Position numbers and translations under genes: made by a program | The notes under the pieces: generated by a model | The model's database searches: none | Told to the model about the DNA's origin: nothing | Seen by the model: only the letters and a program-made list of their open reading frames with translations | DNA from: Breviolum minutum Mf 1.05b.01 | Taxonomy: Eukaryota > Sar > Dinophyceae > Suessiales > Symbiodiniaceae | Direction of reading: 5' to 3' | NCBI GenBank assembly: GCA_000507305.1 | Contig: DF239019.1 | Coordinates: forward strand, 1-64,000 | Length of the DNA stretch: 64,000 nucleotides | Part shown: positions 22,640 to 35,300 of the stretch, piece by piece | How the letters are laid out: each line of letters starts with the position of its first letter | Numbering within the stretch: the first letter of the stretch is position 1

Positions 22640-22745
22640 GAGGTATAATTCGGGAGGAGGGAATATTTCGGGATATATTTCGCCCTCCCTTTCCGAAATC
22701 ATAGGTATAATTCGTGGTATAATTCGCGGGTATAATTCGGGACCA
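22640..22745. repeat. Cluster of GGTATAATTCG motifs
   Basis: GGTATAATTCG or a one-base variant occurs five times in about 110 bp (near 22642, 22654, 22704, 22716 and 22729), with related ATATTTCGGG and ATATATTTCG. It lies in the AT-rich DNA between gene B and VWA8. Nothing shows whether it has a function. Confidence 0.6.
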
Positions 22746-23160
22746 TAATTTGCAGAAATGCATTATATATGTAATTATAAAATTTTAACGTTATTTTTGA
22801 AATTATCCATATATTTTTATTTTTTATTTTTCAAAATATATCTATAAAAAAAGAATATTTATCATTCAATATTATCTTCGATTTATATAATCTAAAAATC
22901 TTTTTTTTGATTTAATGTTTTTTATTTAATTATATCTTTTTTATTGGATTTTGTTCAAAGCGCACTTCGACGATTCACGCGGCTAGCAAACTCCTGCATT
23001 CATTGGTGGCCGCTTCTTGCTGGTGTGTGATGGAAAAACAGAGTGAAATTATATATTTGATGATTTGAGTGAGTGAATAAAACGTGGTACCTGTCAAATT
23101 GCTGTAGCTGCCACTAATCCAAGAATGGAACCACCCCCCCTTTGTATACGTATGTACGAC

Positions 23161-23304
23161 TCATTCCCGCAAACACATGAGTAGCAATGCTATATTGTCC
23201 TGTCGTAGCTCCGACGGAAGAGTGCGAGGATCTAAGCACAAGCGAACCTGGCAGGGCTTCGCCAGTTGCTTCATCAGTGGGTTGGGGCTTGGTGGCACGG
23301 GATT
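23161..23304 (-). CDS. VWA8: VWA8 C-terminal exon: QVRLCLDPRTLPSELRQ
   Basis: After CCCTAG| the frame reads PNPLMKQLAKPCQVRLCLDP and RTLPSELRQ, matching 'GRSFVAMDTKDIP.ILQQIF'. It continues for fourteen codons to a TGA whose complement is 23161-23163. An alternative is a GA donor after CGACAG and one more exon to the left, so the exact C-terminus is open. Confidence 0.68.
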   Translation of the reverse strand, partial: NPVPPSPNPLMKQLAKPCQVRLCLDPRTLPSELRQDNIALLLMCLRE

Positions 23305-26300
23305 CTAGGGACATTGCCAAGCAACACTTCCTTTCAAGTGCGACTCCCAGGATTCCAAATCAAACCAATCGACCAATTCACCATGGGCGAACATTTTCGC
23401 TGCTAAATGTTTTCATCCTTTTTGAATCTGCTTCTTCAATAACCTCCAAAACGGTTTTGGAAACCTGAATCTTGAAATACTGTACATACACATGCACCAT
23501 AATGTCTGATAAGTTGACTTTCTACCAGCGTAGGTCATATTTAAGTTTGAATGTTTCGGGTGACATTGGTAAACAAGCCTGGATTTTTTGTATGCCTTGT
23601 ATGCTGCATTTGCGAAATACTTGGAAAGGCCTCAAACAAAATCTTGAATCCAGCATTGTTTTTCTTCTTTGTAACTCCCAGCAAAAGCTTTCAAGAATCT
23701 TTGTGCAGTCATGATCCAACATTGGAGACATATGCAAAGCTATAGAGTACCTCGCAAATTTTCTTGTCCGTTTTTCCACAATGATGGAAGTGAAATAACG
23801 GAGTCCCTCCGAGACGAAGAAACATCAAGAAACCAAGACTCATCCGTGATGTTCACTTCATCACTTAGTTCAAGAACTCATTGGTGCTGAATAGGGAAGG
23901 GAACTCCTGGGTCGGGGAAGCTCAATTTTGCAATAACTGCGATTCATTCCCATCCCTGGCAACTTCTTTTTCGGCCTGGTCTGGAAGAGACTTTGCCATG
24001 ATCAAAGCTTCATCTTCGAAGGTTGCCAAAAGGAAAAGCATGGAACGGACCTTAACATGAAGAAGGGTAGAAACGAGGCGGAGATGAAAGGACATTGATC
24101 CACCTTGGGCCCTACATGATCAACGGGCGCCTCAAGGGCACCTCAAGTCGACCAAACCCCCAAAATTTATCATGTCCAAATGATAATGTGGGGTCTGTAA
24201 ACTGTATATTTCCCCGGATGTGTCTAATAAGTGGTAGCCTATGTATCCAACAAAAGCATACAAAAGCTATGTGTCCTTTCGTCTACCTTGGCATCCCAAA
24301 AAAGCTTCAACAGCCGAAGAAATTCCATGTGGATGCACCTAAATGCAACTTAATTGGGATTGCTATGGAACTTCGCAATAGCTAATCCATTTATGGTACA
24401 TGTTTTTAGTTGTATGTGCAAAAATATCGATTGATATGTATATACAAATATGTATACATTGTATCTGCATGTCTAAATGTATACATGTAGGTACACGTAT
24501 ATGTATACGTCTATATATATTATATGTGTATATATGTAAAGGTATTTGTATGTGATGTAAGGCCAGATGCATATGAAACCTTGTGAGTACATTCTATTTT
24601 TCATCACATAGTTGTATCCAACCATGCAATGCTTGTTGTGGGAACTGTGCACTTTGAGGCAACGCTATTGGCAATTCACCTCATTGGGTCTACAGCAGTT
24701 CTACCACCAGGACTGAACTTATAGCCCAGTGTGACCTCATGAGAGTACATGCATCAAAAAACAAATGTAGTGATGAATGGGTATATGTAAAAGTAAACCT
24801 ATGGATAAATATCCATACATGTAAATGTATGTATACATGTCTTTAAAAGGTACTTTATCTTAGACATCTACATATGCATATCTAGTGCACATTTTTTCCA
24901 TACGCGCCAAAAAACCTGCCTTACCGCACGACACGACTTCCTTTCCCTCCAAATCACCTCGTCACGGGCGTTGGTGTTTTCACCCAGGGCTTTGGACAAG
25001 GCCTCCGGCCGTGGCTCTGCAGTGGCTGGTGGAGGGGAGGTGCTAAGAGTCAAGCACTTTCGAGGAGCAAAAGTAAAATCATGAGCCAAGGTCCTTGAAG
25101 ATTACTTTAGGATTGCCAAGAAGTTCTTTTTGCACATTTTGTACTGGAACTTTTGGAATGATCCTGTGGATCTTAAGTTTTCAATTTTCTTCGTTTCTAT
25201 TACCAGGTTTCTGAGCAACCACCAGGAGTTTGGCATGAGAGGAATTCTGAAACTTCACCAACCAACGTAAAGCCCCGAAACAGCCACTGAAATTCCTATC
25301 CACATACTGTCTTGCGAGGGAAAATAGGACATCGCTAAATTTGTCAAGTCATAATGTGATCAGATTGCGGCACTATTATCCAAAGGTGTACATATGAACC
25401 CCATTTTTGCGCTTGTTTTCTGCTGGCTAAGGACCGCCGAAAAAAAAAAAGCTGAGCCGGCTTCCCGTCCTGCGCCGTGAGGCCATAGCGTTCGAAGTTG
25501 GCATCCGAGAAGGCGAAGACGAAACGATCGTCCGCAACACCAGCCTCCAGGACCTGCGCAGTCAACACTGAAGGAGCTGCAGAAGCGCACCAAAAAAAAC
25601 ACAGATCCAGTTGGTACACAGTAATGATCCTCCGAAAAGCTGTAGTGGATGCAAATCCCTGGATGTTTTTTGGCCCCAGGGGCCAGAATTGAAGTGGTTT
25701 ATTCGGAGGGCGCCTCCCTTATCGCTGCATAGACCCATTGCTGTAGGTGCTATGTACCTTCAATCGTTATCAACTACTGGTGGTTGAAACAGAGCCAGTT
25801 GAAAGAGATTTCTCATCGAAACAAGAAAGATGTTTAAAACTACTATCTGACCCAATCTTGTAGTCTCTTGTATGCTTTATCCCTTACATGGAACCTAGCA
25901 ATTCCAATTCCACAGGGAACACCACAAACAAAAGGGAAATCCGTAGATTTCACAACTTGGATGGCCGAGTGATTGGTGACATATGACTGAAGGATTCGCG
26001 GGATTTTACGTATTGCCTGGCGGGACCTAAACTAAGTTTTGCCAACTTAGGCGATGGTAGCTAGTTAACGCACCAGAATCCAACGCACCAGAATCCCACA
26101 TCCCAAACAAATTGTACAGGAAGATATTTGGGAAGCACTCGAAGGTTCCTAATCACGTTCTGATGAAGATTGTTGTTTCATTTTGGAGGTTTGACAGGGC
26201 TCCGGGGTGTAAGTGCGGTGCCCCCGTACTTGCGCTCTAGTGAACAGTTTCCCCGGTTTGCCCCAGCGCTTCGCCATTGTTTGCATTGCTCTCACTGGCT

Positions 26301-29300
26301 TTAGCACGTTCTTTTACTCTCCTTTGCGGTGATCCCTGGACCTCAAGATCTACGTGATTGACGGCGAGGTCTACAAGTCCAACGTGGCACCGCCGCTTAA
26401 GGCGGAAACGGCAGAAAGCACGACGACTGGTGCGAACTGCCATATCCACAGGTCCTTTTTCCAAGCGACAGGTTCGAGCTGCCAGATTCCTATCCAAGCA
26501 CCATACGGCAAGTCAAAACCCCAAGCTTGCCTGGATGACGGATACAACACCCTGGTATTGCGGAACCTGCCAGAAGAAGAACTCGTATCGTGCAGAATTT
26601 TGCGATCAGTGCGGTGCATCATGGATGTGGTCATCACACAGTTCTTCTTCCTGGGGCAATGGGCGTTGGCAAGATGCTCCAAGGACTCCACGGCGGAGAA
26701 GCCAATCCCGTTCCAGAGGAAAAGGGAAGGGACAGCCACAAGGACACAGTGGCAAAGGAAAGACCAAAGGAAAAGGAAAAACCGAAGAGTATCATGGAAC
26801 TGCAGGCACTACACCATGGCAATCGTCTTCGTCGGCGTTGCAGTCTTTGGGTGTGACCTTGCCGGCAATGGAGCAGAAGGTGCAACAGACCCCTGCTCCC
26901 AAGCAGGTCGAAGGAGTCATCTCCGGACTTCGAGCCCATCTACGCAGCCTTGGACAAGAGACAACTCCAGAGGTGGAATCGTACCTTGCAAAGTGCCTTG
27001 GAAATGGTCCACAGGTGATCAAGCAGGCGAGTCAACGGTTGGAAGCTTCGGGAAAGACAGCTGCCAAGCTGAAAGTCGAGCTTTCCCAATTGGCCACCCA
27101 ATGGCAAAAGTTCCAAAAGAAGGTCGAAGACGAGTACACGCAGCAGAAGCAAAAGTACTTGGAGAAGCAAAAGCAGCTGCAAGATGCTTTGGTGCAGGCG
27201 GAAGAAGAGTACAATGCAGCGCAACAAGCACTTCGAGAGGCAGCAGCGGCAACGGAGACACCAACAGGAGACGATGTTGTGCCGCCCAAATCCACCGAGG
27301 TGACCGAAGCAGAACAGCAGCTGGAAGGAACAGGAACTCCACAGAAACGGAAGCCGGAAGTTGTCGATGTGGAGGAGGATCCAGTCATGAAGAGGTTGAA
27401 GTCCCCGATCAAAATCCAGGACTCTCCCAATGCCATGAACAAGATGGATTTTTGATAGGCCGGCATGGCAGTTGCTACAATGTGCATGCGAAACGGCCGA
27501 GATTTTTCTGCCTTGTTGAGGCAGCCATCATTGATGATGATTCAGCTCCAATTGAAGTTGGCAATATTCCGACGACCTGGTGGGACCTGGCTTCTCCATT
27601 TGCTGTCCAGACTATCCCATCTTTGAGTATGCCACCTCATTGTAAGCATGAATATGGTCCCCGTCAAGCTGAATACGTTGCACAGCTGATGAGGTTTGAA
27701 GTTGAGACGGAACAATTTCCTGAGGCCTTTGATGACTGTCTGTGGGATGAGACACTCACTAGCCTCCAATACCTCGATCGCATTGAGCACATGGAAATGT
27801 TCGAAGCTACTTTTTCTGGACATCAACATCGAGATGTTGTGCGCCAGATTGAAGGCAGCACACTCTGGACGTTGTTAGCTTTGGGAGAAGACCTTCATCA
27901 CCCTGGGAGTATTGAATGGTATGGTGCTACTCCCCAACAGGGTCCCTTTGCACACTTTGCGGATGAAGATATGGCCAATTTGCATGAGTCTTTGGGTACT
28001 GACTGCAGCTTTGCGGCCGATATCATTAGAAGAGTTGCTTCAAATGGGAATGGTAGGATTGACTTTGTCTCCTATGGATACTTTGGGCGATACAGAGGAC
28101 AGCGTGTTGTCACGATCCAGCTATCGCAGCTAGCTACATGGCGGCACCGTGTACAAGAGATATGGGCTGATTTTGAGGATCAGAGCACCATCCGGTTGCA
28201 CATTGCTGACCCTATGCCATTGGATGAAGTCCTTTCCATCCATGTTGTTGCCAGATCACATCTTGCCGATGCAAATCATCACTTTCTCTTGATGGACAAG
28301 ATCGAAGAATCCCCTCAAGCAGAGAGCCGCTTCGTCATTGAGGTGTCACAGCAACCAAATGGGTTCGAGTTGCTGCTTACTTCTGGTATCAATCTTAATA
28401 CTGTCACGGCACGCACGATTCTCAAACATGGACCTGGGATTTGGCAACATCATCGCCATCTTCCAGTTTCAGATGGCCAATATTGGAAAATCTTGGCTGA
28501 GGATGAAATGGACCAAGTGTACATGATGCAGATAAGACTGGTCACTCCCCACATTGGTCCGAAACCTATCTTGGATTCCTCTGATCATCCACTGGAAGCT
28601 AGCTCTCATCATCCCCATGTCATTGACCGCTGGTGTGATGGTGGGCGCGAACTTCCTGTGATTGATCACAGCTCCTTCATGCAACAACCACCGAGTGTTG
28701 CAACAACAGATGATGTTGAGGATTACCATCTGTTCTATCGTGAGAGTGGGCATACCAATCTCCACATTGCCGACAGTGCTGCTCATGACTTCAGCACACT
28801 GGTTGAAAATCATCTTAATCTTCCTACGGAAGGTTCAAGCTCCATAAGGACCTTTCACATGGTGCTGCACCCACCTCAGCTGGAGCTCAGCAACTACAAC
28901 GTCCATATCCTTGAATTTCGTGGGGACGCAGACAGTCGTCTTATGAATGATGATGTTCTTTGTCTGTACCAGCTCACCTTCATGCACCCAGACCGCAGAG
29001 CGGATACCAAGGACAAATTCAAAGTCTTTTGGACCCCCCATGTAGCGACACGAGACAGGATATTATTTCACCTTCGTGCTGTTGATCCTTGTCGTACTCG
29101 TGTCTGCACACTATATGTCAACAATGAAGTTTGGAGTGAGCTGGACACCACCATCCGACATTTCAAAGACGGCGACTTCATTGCTTTGTATGTCACTGCG
29201 GCCCGGGAAAGCTCTGTCATTGCCACACGTTGTGACTTTCAGGGTTACGAGGCGACAGAGCGACAGAGACGAGTCTTTATCAACTCCACGAGCAGTGAGA

Positions 29301-32300
29301 GCGAGGTGGAAGAGAACCCGACTCCTACCACAGAGAGGAGTCGAAGCAGAACCTCCAGGAGATTTAATGAAGAACCTGAAGGCGAACCTGAGCACAGGCC
29401 ACAGGTTGACGATGATCCTTCTTTGATGCAACTGACTTCTCCTGGTAGCCGACTGGATTCTCCATTGGATTTCGAGATCCAGTCCATATCACTCTTTCAG
29501 GAAGTTTGCTTGCTTTCACCAGAGGACCCATGCCAACAATGGACCATCATTTCATATGGACTCCACAGGACCCACCAGGGCATGAGATCGGCAAAAATCC
29601 ATGAAATGGAAGAAACAACGTTAAGACAAGCTCTCAAAGATGTTTGGGAAGATGTGCCTCTTGGGGCGACTCTCCATTTCATTTCACCCAACCCAGATGT
29701 TGGTCCCTGTGTGCACGTGATTGTCGAGTTCACTGATGACACGACTCAGCTTCCTGAGGGGATCCCTGTTTTGAGACGAATTTTCCATGATGATCAGCTC
29801 ACTATTGAAGCAGCCTACCATTCGGATGCAGCTCGAGCTTCAGATCTTTATCACCAAGCCGACCTACAAGACATTTGTGACCATTCAGAATGTCAAATTT
29901 GGCTCAACCATGTGTGGCTCAGGGAGACGCTTCCTTTTCGACTTCGTCAGGGTGCCCTATTGGACATCCGAATTGATTCCCGACCACAAGGACATGCCAA
30001 TGTGGATGCAGAGGTGGACTCTCAGTCGCTGCTCCAAACCAAAATTACTACCAGATCTCGACGACAACCTATCTACTTGGCAAGCCACCTGCCTACTACG
30101 TTGGTTGTATCATGCAATTTTCAAAAGGTGCTTGAGGCCAATCAAATTCTTACAAGCCTACCATGGCTCTTGATGGACTTTTCGGAGGTAGCCATGCCTG
30201 ATACTGCTCTACATGCCTTGGCTCCTCTGTTTCCTTCATGGACAGGTGAACCTCCTATCAGCTACCACATCTACACCGATGGATCCTTTTCCAAACGAAC
30301 TCCTGATCATGGTGGTTGTGGTATCGTGCTTTGTGTCAACACGGAAAGTGGACCGCAATGTGTAGGTGTCATGTCAAGAACCTGCATACCAACAGCCAAG
30401 TCCCATTCCGCTGAGTCCATTGCTATGTTGTGGGCTACGATCGTTGCACTTCAGGTGAGTGACTTTCATCAACAAGCATATCCTGGACTCCCCTTTATGT
30501 TTGAATTTGGGTTCGATGCAGACGTTACTGGCCATCAAGCGGCAGGGCATTGGACTTCTTTCAAGCACCCGGACATGCAGAGGATGAGCCGTGACTTCAT
30601 CTATATCTTGCAACATCGTCATGGCCATGATGCCCTTAAGTGGACCCATATTCGAGCTCATCAAGGTCACTTATGGAATGAGGTTGCTGATCTCTTGGCC
30701 AAGCATGCAGTCGCCCATCCAACGATGGTTCAATCTTCAGACCTGCTCTATTCCTTCCTCGATTGCCCCGACTTATTGCAATCGTTCGATTGGGTCTGGG
30801 CACTTGGGCCCATGGGTGCACATCAGCCTCACATGCCACACCTCTTTGGCAACCACCTCTATCATTTCCGACATGCTACTGAGAGCTCGCCTCCTTTCCC
30901 ATGTCACTTTGGACTTACCCAGTCGATAGGACCTGCAGAGGTACAACAAGACGTCACCCTGACCTTGAAGATTGCTACTTACAACGTCCTGACTCTCGAC
31001 ACCAAGCGAGACAAGGCTGTGGGAGCAGGTTATGCGGGACGACACCTTGCCCTTCTGCAACAGTGTCATGAACATCAGATTCATATCATGGGCGTGCAAG
31101 AGACTCGCGCAGCTCGCGTGACCGACAAGAACAATCCATGGTATCATATCATCTCAGCTCCATGTCGCAAGGATGGACATTATGGAGTACAGATTTGGTT
31201 GCACCGCTCCTTGAAGGTTTGCGAGGAGGGTCGGGCCGCATCATTTATGCTTCTCCGAATGCACTGGCAATCAAAATTGTGCACCCCATGCTCCACTGTG
31301 TAGCTATCTCAGCTCGGGCACCAACATCTGACAAAGATGCGGAGGATCTCCACACCTTCTGGACAAGTTTGACTGATCTTGTTCTGAGCAAGTTCGCTGG
31401 CTGGAAGGTGATCCTATTATGTGATGCCAATGCACACGTCGGATCATGCACCTCTACTTCCATTTCTGATCATGGGCAAGAAGCAGAAACTAGAGCTGGT
31501 GAAATCTTCCATGACTGGTTACTCCATCACGGGCTATGGCTTCCTTCTACTTGGAAAACCATTCACGAGGGCGACACCTACACCTATGTGACGACTACTG
31601 GCCAGCATTTTCACCGCCTTGATTTTGTTGGACTTTCTCACAATTGGCCTTTGGATTCAGTTGCCACGAAGGTTGCATATGATTTTGATGGAAGCCTCGC
31701 ACGATGTGATCATCTCCCATTGACGTGCACTTTTACCTCGACGGTAAAATTACCTACACGGCGCAGCCCCATCAAGTCCAAATCAGCCACTTTTGATCGG
31801 AAAGCCTGTTCTACTATGATCAGCCAGAATCCTCAACTTCTTGCAGGGCTTCCCATCATTCCTTGGAAAGTCGACGTTCATCGACATGCTACGGGTATTG
31901 CTACTGCCACGGTCGGGCAGCTACAACAGATCTTACCCAAAGCCACAAAACAAGCCCGCAAGCGTCATTTGAGCGAGCTTACCTGGAGTGTGCTTCTGTG
32001 GAAGCGCAAACTTCGACAATACTATCTCGAAGCCAGTCGACGCTTTCGTTTTGGATCTCTTCGCACCATCCTGCGAACATGGCTTGGACTTTGCCGTTCA
32101 GCAGGAGGTAGCCCTCACCCAAGCGACAAGTGGCTCAAGCTCATGGACTTTAAGCTTGCCCTCTTGTCGTATCACATTGGCCAGGTACAACCTCTACTAC
32201 AAGAACTGATTCGAAAAGATGACAATCTCTACTACCAGACTTTGGCTGATCGTGCTGGACGAATCTCTACTGAGGAAGGCTTCCAAGGACTGTGGAAGGA

Positions 32301-35300
32301 GCTTCGAGGAGTATTACCCAAATGGAGAACGCGAGGTGCCGCACAGCATGCCCTTTGCCAACATTTCGCAACGTTAGAGGCGGGTACATCTCGGACCTTC
32401 GCTGACCTCTATCGTGATTGTGTGGCGCACCAAAACCACACTATCAGTGCTACCCTTCAGCCTCAGAAGTTGCATTTGGATGAGCTCCCCACCTTACATG
32501 AAGTGGAATGCTTATGTAGAAAAACTACACCTGGTCGAGCACCGGGGCCAGACTCTATCATTCCGGAGATCTGCAAGATTGGGGCTGCAAATATTTCTAG
32601 CCACCTCCACAACCTGATCTTCAAGATATGCTGTGAGCAAGCGGAGCCGATTTGGTACAAAGGTGGAGTGATCCACCCAATACACAAGGGCCGTGGATCA
32701 TATGTTGACCCTGCAGCGTATCGTGGAGTGGTCTTGCTGGACGTGTTTGGCAAGAAGTTCCATGCATGGATTCGAGGATGACTTCTACCTATCCTCCAGG
32801 CCCGGAAGTCTCAAGGGCAACTGGGAGGCCTACCCTCCGAGCAGACTGTCACAGGCTCACACGTATTGAGGGCCCACGGTCAACTTGCCAGATCGCTGAA
32901 GATGAGTTCAGCAGTCATTTTTGTTGATGTTCGTGCAGCCTTCCACCACATGCTACGTGAGTTGATTTTCTTGCAAGGGCAACCCAGTCTTGATGTTCGT
33001 ACTTTCTTGGAAGCAGAGCACTTTGAGCTAGATGCACTACAAAGCCTCCTTCAAGATCGATGCAGTGCAAACCCTATGGACTTTCCTCCATCTTTACGAC
33101 GACTTGCCAATGACGTGCATCGACACACATGGTTTGTCCAGCGCGGCACATCCTTGGGTCAGGAAGAAGTGATTGCCACCCTCCGGGGTACTCGTCCGGG
33201 CTCCCCTGTCGCAGACATCGGCTTCAACCTTCTGATGAGTGATATACTTCAAGAATTAGAAGGCCGACTCAGAGAGGATGAGACAATTTCCAGTGCTGGC
33301 AACAACTACCCTGTGACACTCCCCCCAGTGACATGGGTGGATGATCTGGCTGTGCCGGTGGCTACTAACTCTCCCGGCGACTTGGAGAAGGTGATCAAGG
33401 CGGTGTTGCAACATATCCATGAAACCTTCTACTCCCGAGGACTCCAGATCAATTATGACAAAGGAAAGACTGAAGTGGTGGTTATGCACAGAGGAGCCGA
33501 AGCTGATCAGTGTCGTCGTGACTTTTTCTCCTTTGATGCGGCCACTTACATCACCACTTCAACATCTTCCCATGTATTTCGTGTGCGAGCAGTCTCCAGC
33601 TACAAGCACTTGGGCATCCGCTTTCAGATGGATGCAGATCTGGATCATGAGATTTCATGTCGCAGTGCTATGGCTCGTACTGCCTTTCACGAGGTCAGAA
33701 GACAGATCTTCCGTAATCAAGCGCTGAGTGTGAGAACAAGAATCACCCTACTGCACAGCTTGGTCTTTTCGAAGCTCTTCTATGGCTGTGGAAGTTGGTA
33801 TGAGATCCCGAGGCGTGTTGCTGCTCGACTTGACGGACTTATGATTCGGTTCTACCGATCAGTGGTGAATAAAGGATTCTGGAACGACTCCCATGCCACG
33901 GACGAGGAACTTCGAGCTCACCATGCCCTTCCCACTTTCAGAGTACATCTGGCTATGGCCCGTCTTCGCTTTCTTCAACATGTGGCCATTCATGATCATG
34001 ATTTCCATCGGAGTCTCCTTTTGGAAGAACGGACCCACAACAAGGGTTGGTTACTCGAAGTTGAAGACGATTTGAATTGGATGAGAGAGTGTGCCGAGCT
34101 TCCTGATCTACCCACTACGCCAACCAATTGGGAAGAATGGAAGTACTTGTTTGATTGGTTTCGAACAACTAGGCCCCCATGGAAGGCGTGGTTGAAGCGC
34201 TCTTTGAGGATGCATTTTCTTCGCGAAGGAATGGCCGATGAATGCAAGCAATTCCATGCTGACGCCATCAAGATCTTGAAGGACTACGGTGCTACTATTC
34301 ACGAACCTGTGGCCTCGAGTGAAGGTCAAACCAGCCATGCGTGTCCGGAATGTCATCAGTTGTTTCCTTCAAGTACTGCAGTGGCAGTACATCGAGCCAA
34401 GAAGCATGGCATCAAAGCCCAAATCCCGACATTGGTGCAGTCGGCAGTCTGTCCAGGATGCTTGAAATTTATGTGGACTTCAGCGAGGGTGATACAGCAT
34501 CTTCGATACAGGCCCAATCGGTGTCTTGACAGGGTGGCGGCTTCTCGCATTCCAAAAGAGCACTTTGCTGTGGAATTACCTGACCACCTACAACGAGTCA
34601 AAAGGTTGCCTTGCAAGCGCGAACATTACGGACCTCTTCTACCTCTTCCACATGAAAAAGAACGAGTCGAGATGAGAGAACGTCTGCGTGCTTGCGAAGA
34701 CCATGGCGCAAAGTATGACTATTGGAGCAAGGTCAACCCGGCACTGACTACGTTTGCATCTTCCAAGTTCACGGCTGCAGCAGACCAATGGCTAGCTACG
34801 GACCCGGACAATGGTGAGGAGCTATCCTCTGCACTACTGGAAGCGATGGCCCGACTTCCTTATCCTGAACGTGTCCAAGAAAAGTGCCTTATCCACTGGA
34901 TTGAGTTTTCCATGTGGGATGCGTGTTCCGGCTGGCCTCCCACGGCTTTGGATATACTGGAGAAAGAACACCAACATATCTTGGCGAACCTACCCATTTG
35001 GGCACTACGGACGGAGCGCGAGCAGCTATACCGGATGCTACAATCGGATGTCCCTCAAGCTGACCGAGTACATCAACCTGCAGGACACCGACCACATCCT
35101 TCCAAGCAAAAAAGGGCTCAGGTGGTCACGACGGGCTACGGGGATCTTGAGAGTGCCGAGCTACATTGGCGTGCTATGGTCTTTGCTCACCTTCCCATTC
35201 CTCGCATACCTTCTACGGGCGACCACACGTTCTACATCATCCACCTTTATTCTGGCAGACGTAGACTTCACGATCTACAATGGCAGATGGAACAATTGCT

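Larger units (their letters stand above)
21681..23160. other. Convergent intergenic spacer between gene B and VWA8
   Basis: This 1.5-kb stretch lies between the gene B stop codon and the VWA8 stop, the two genes facing each other. It holds the AT array, the 80-bp minisatellite and the GGTATAATTCG cluster, and is otherwise very AT rich at 22750-22950. No clear polyadenylation signal or terminator was seen. Confidence 0.6.

Noticed and set aside
26354..27450. N-terminal 370 codons of the 1,649-codon frame as real protein
   Set aside because: The other frame encodes a clear zinc finger and coiled coil (ORF1). The overlapping frame is Arg/Ser/Cys-rich with no motif and is best explained as a shadow.
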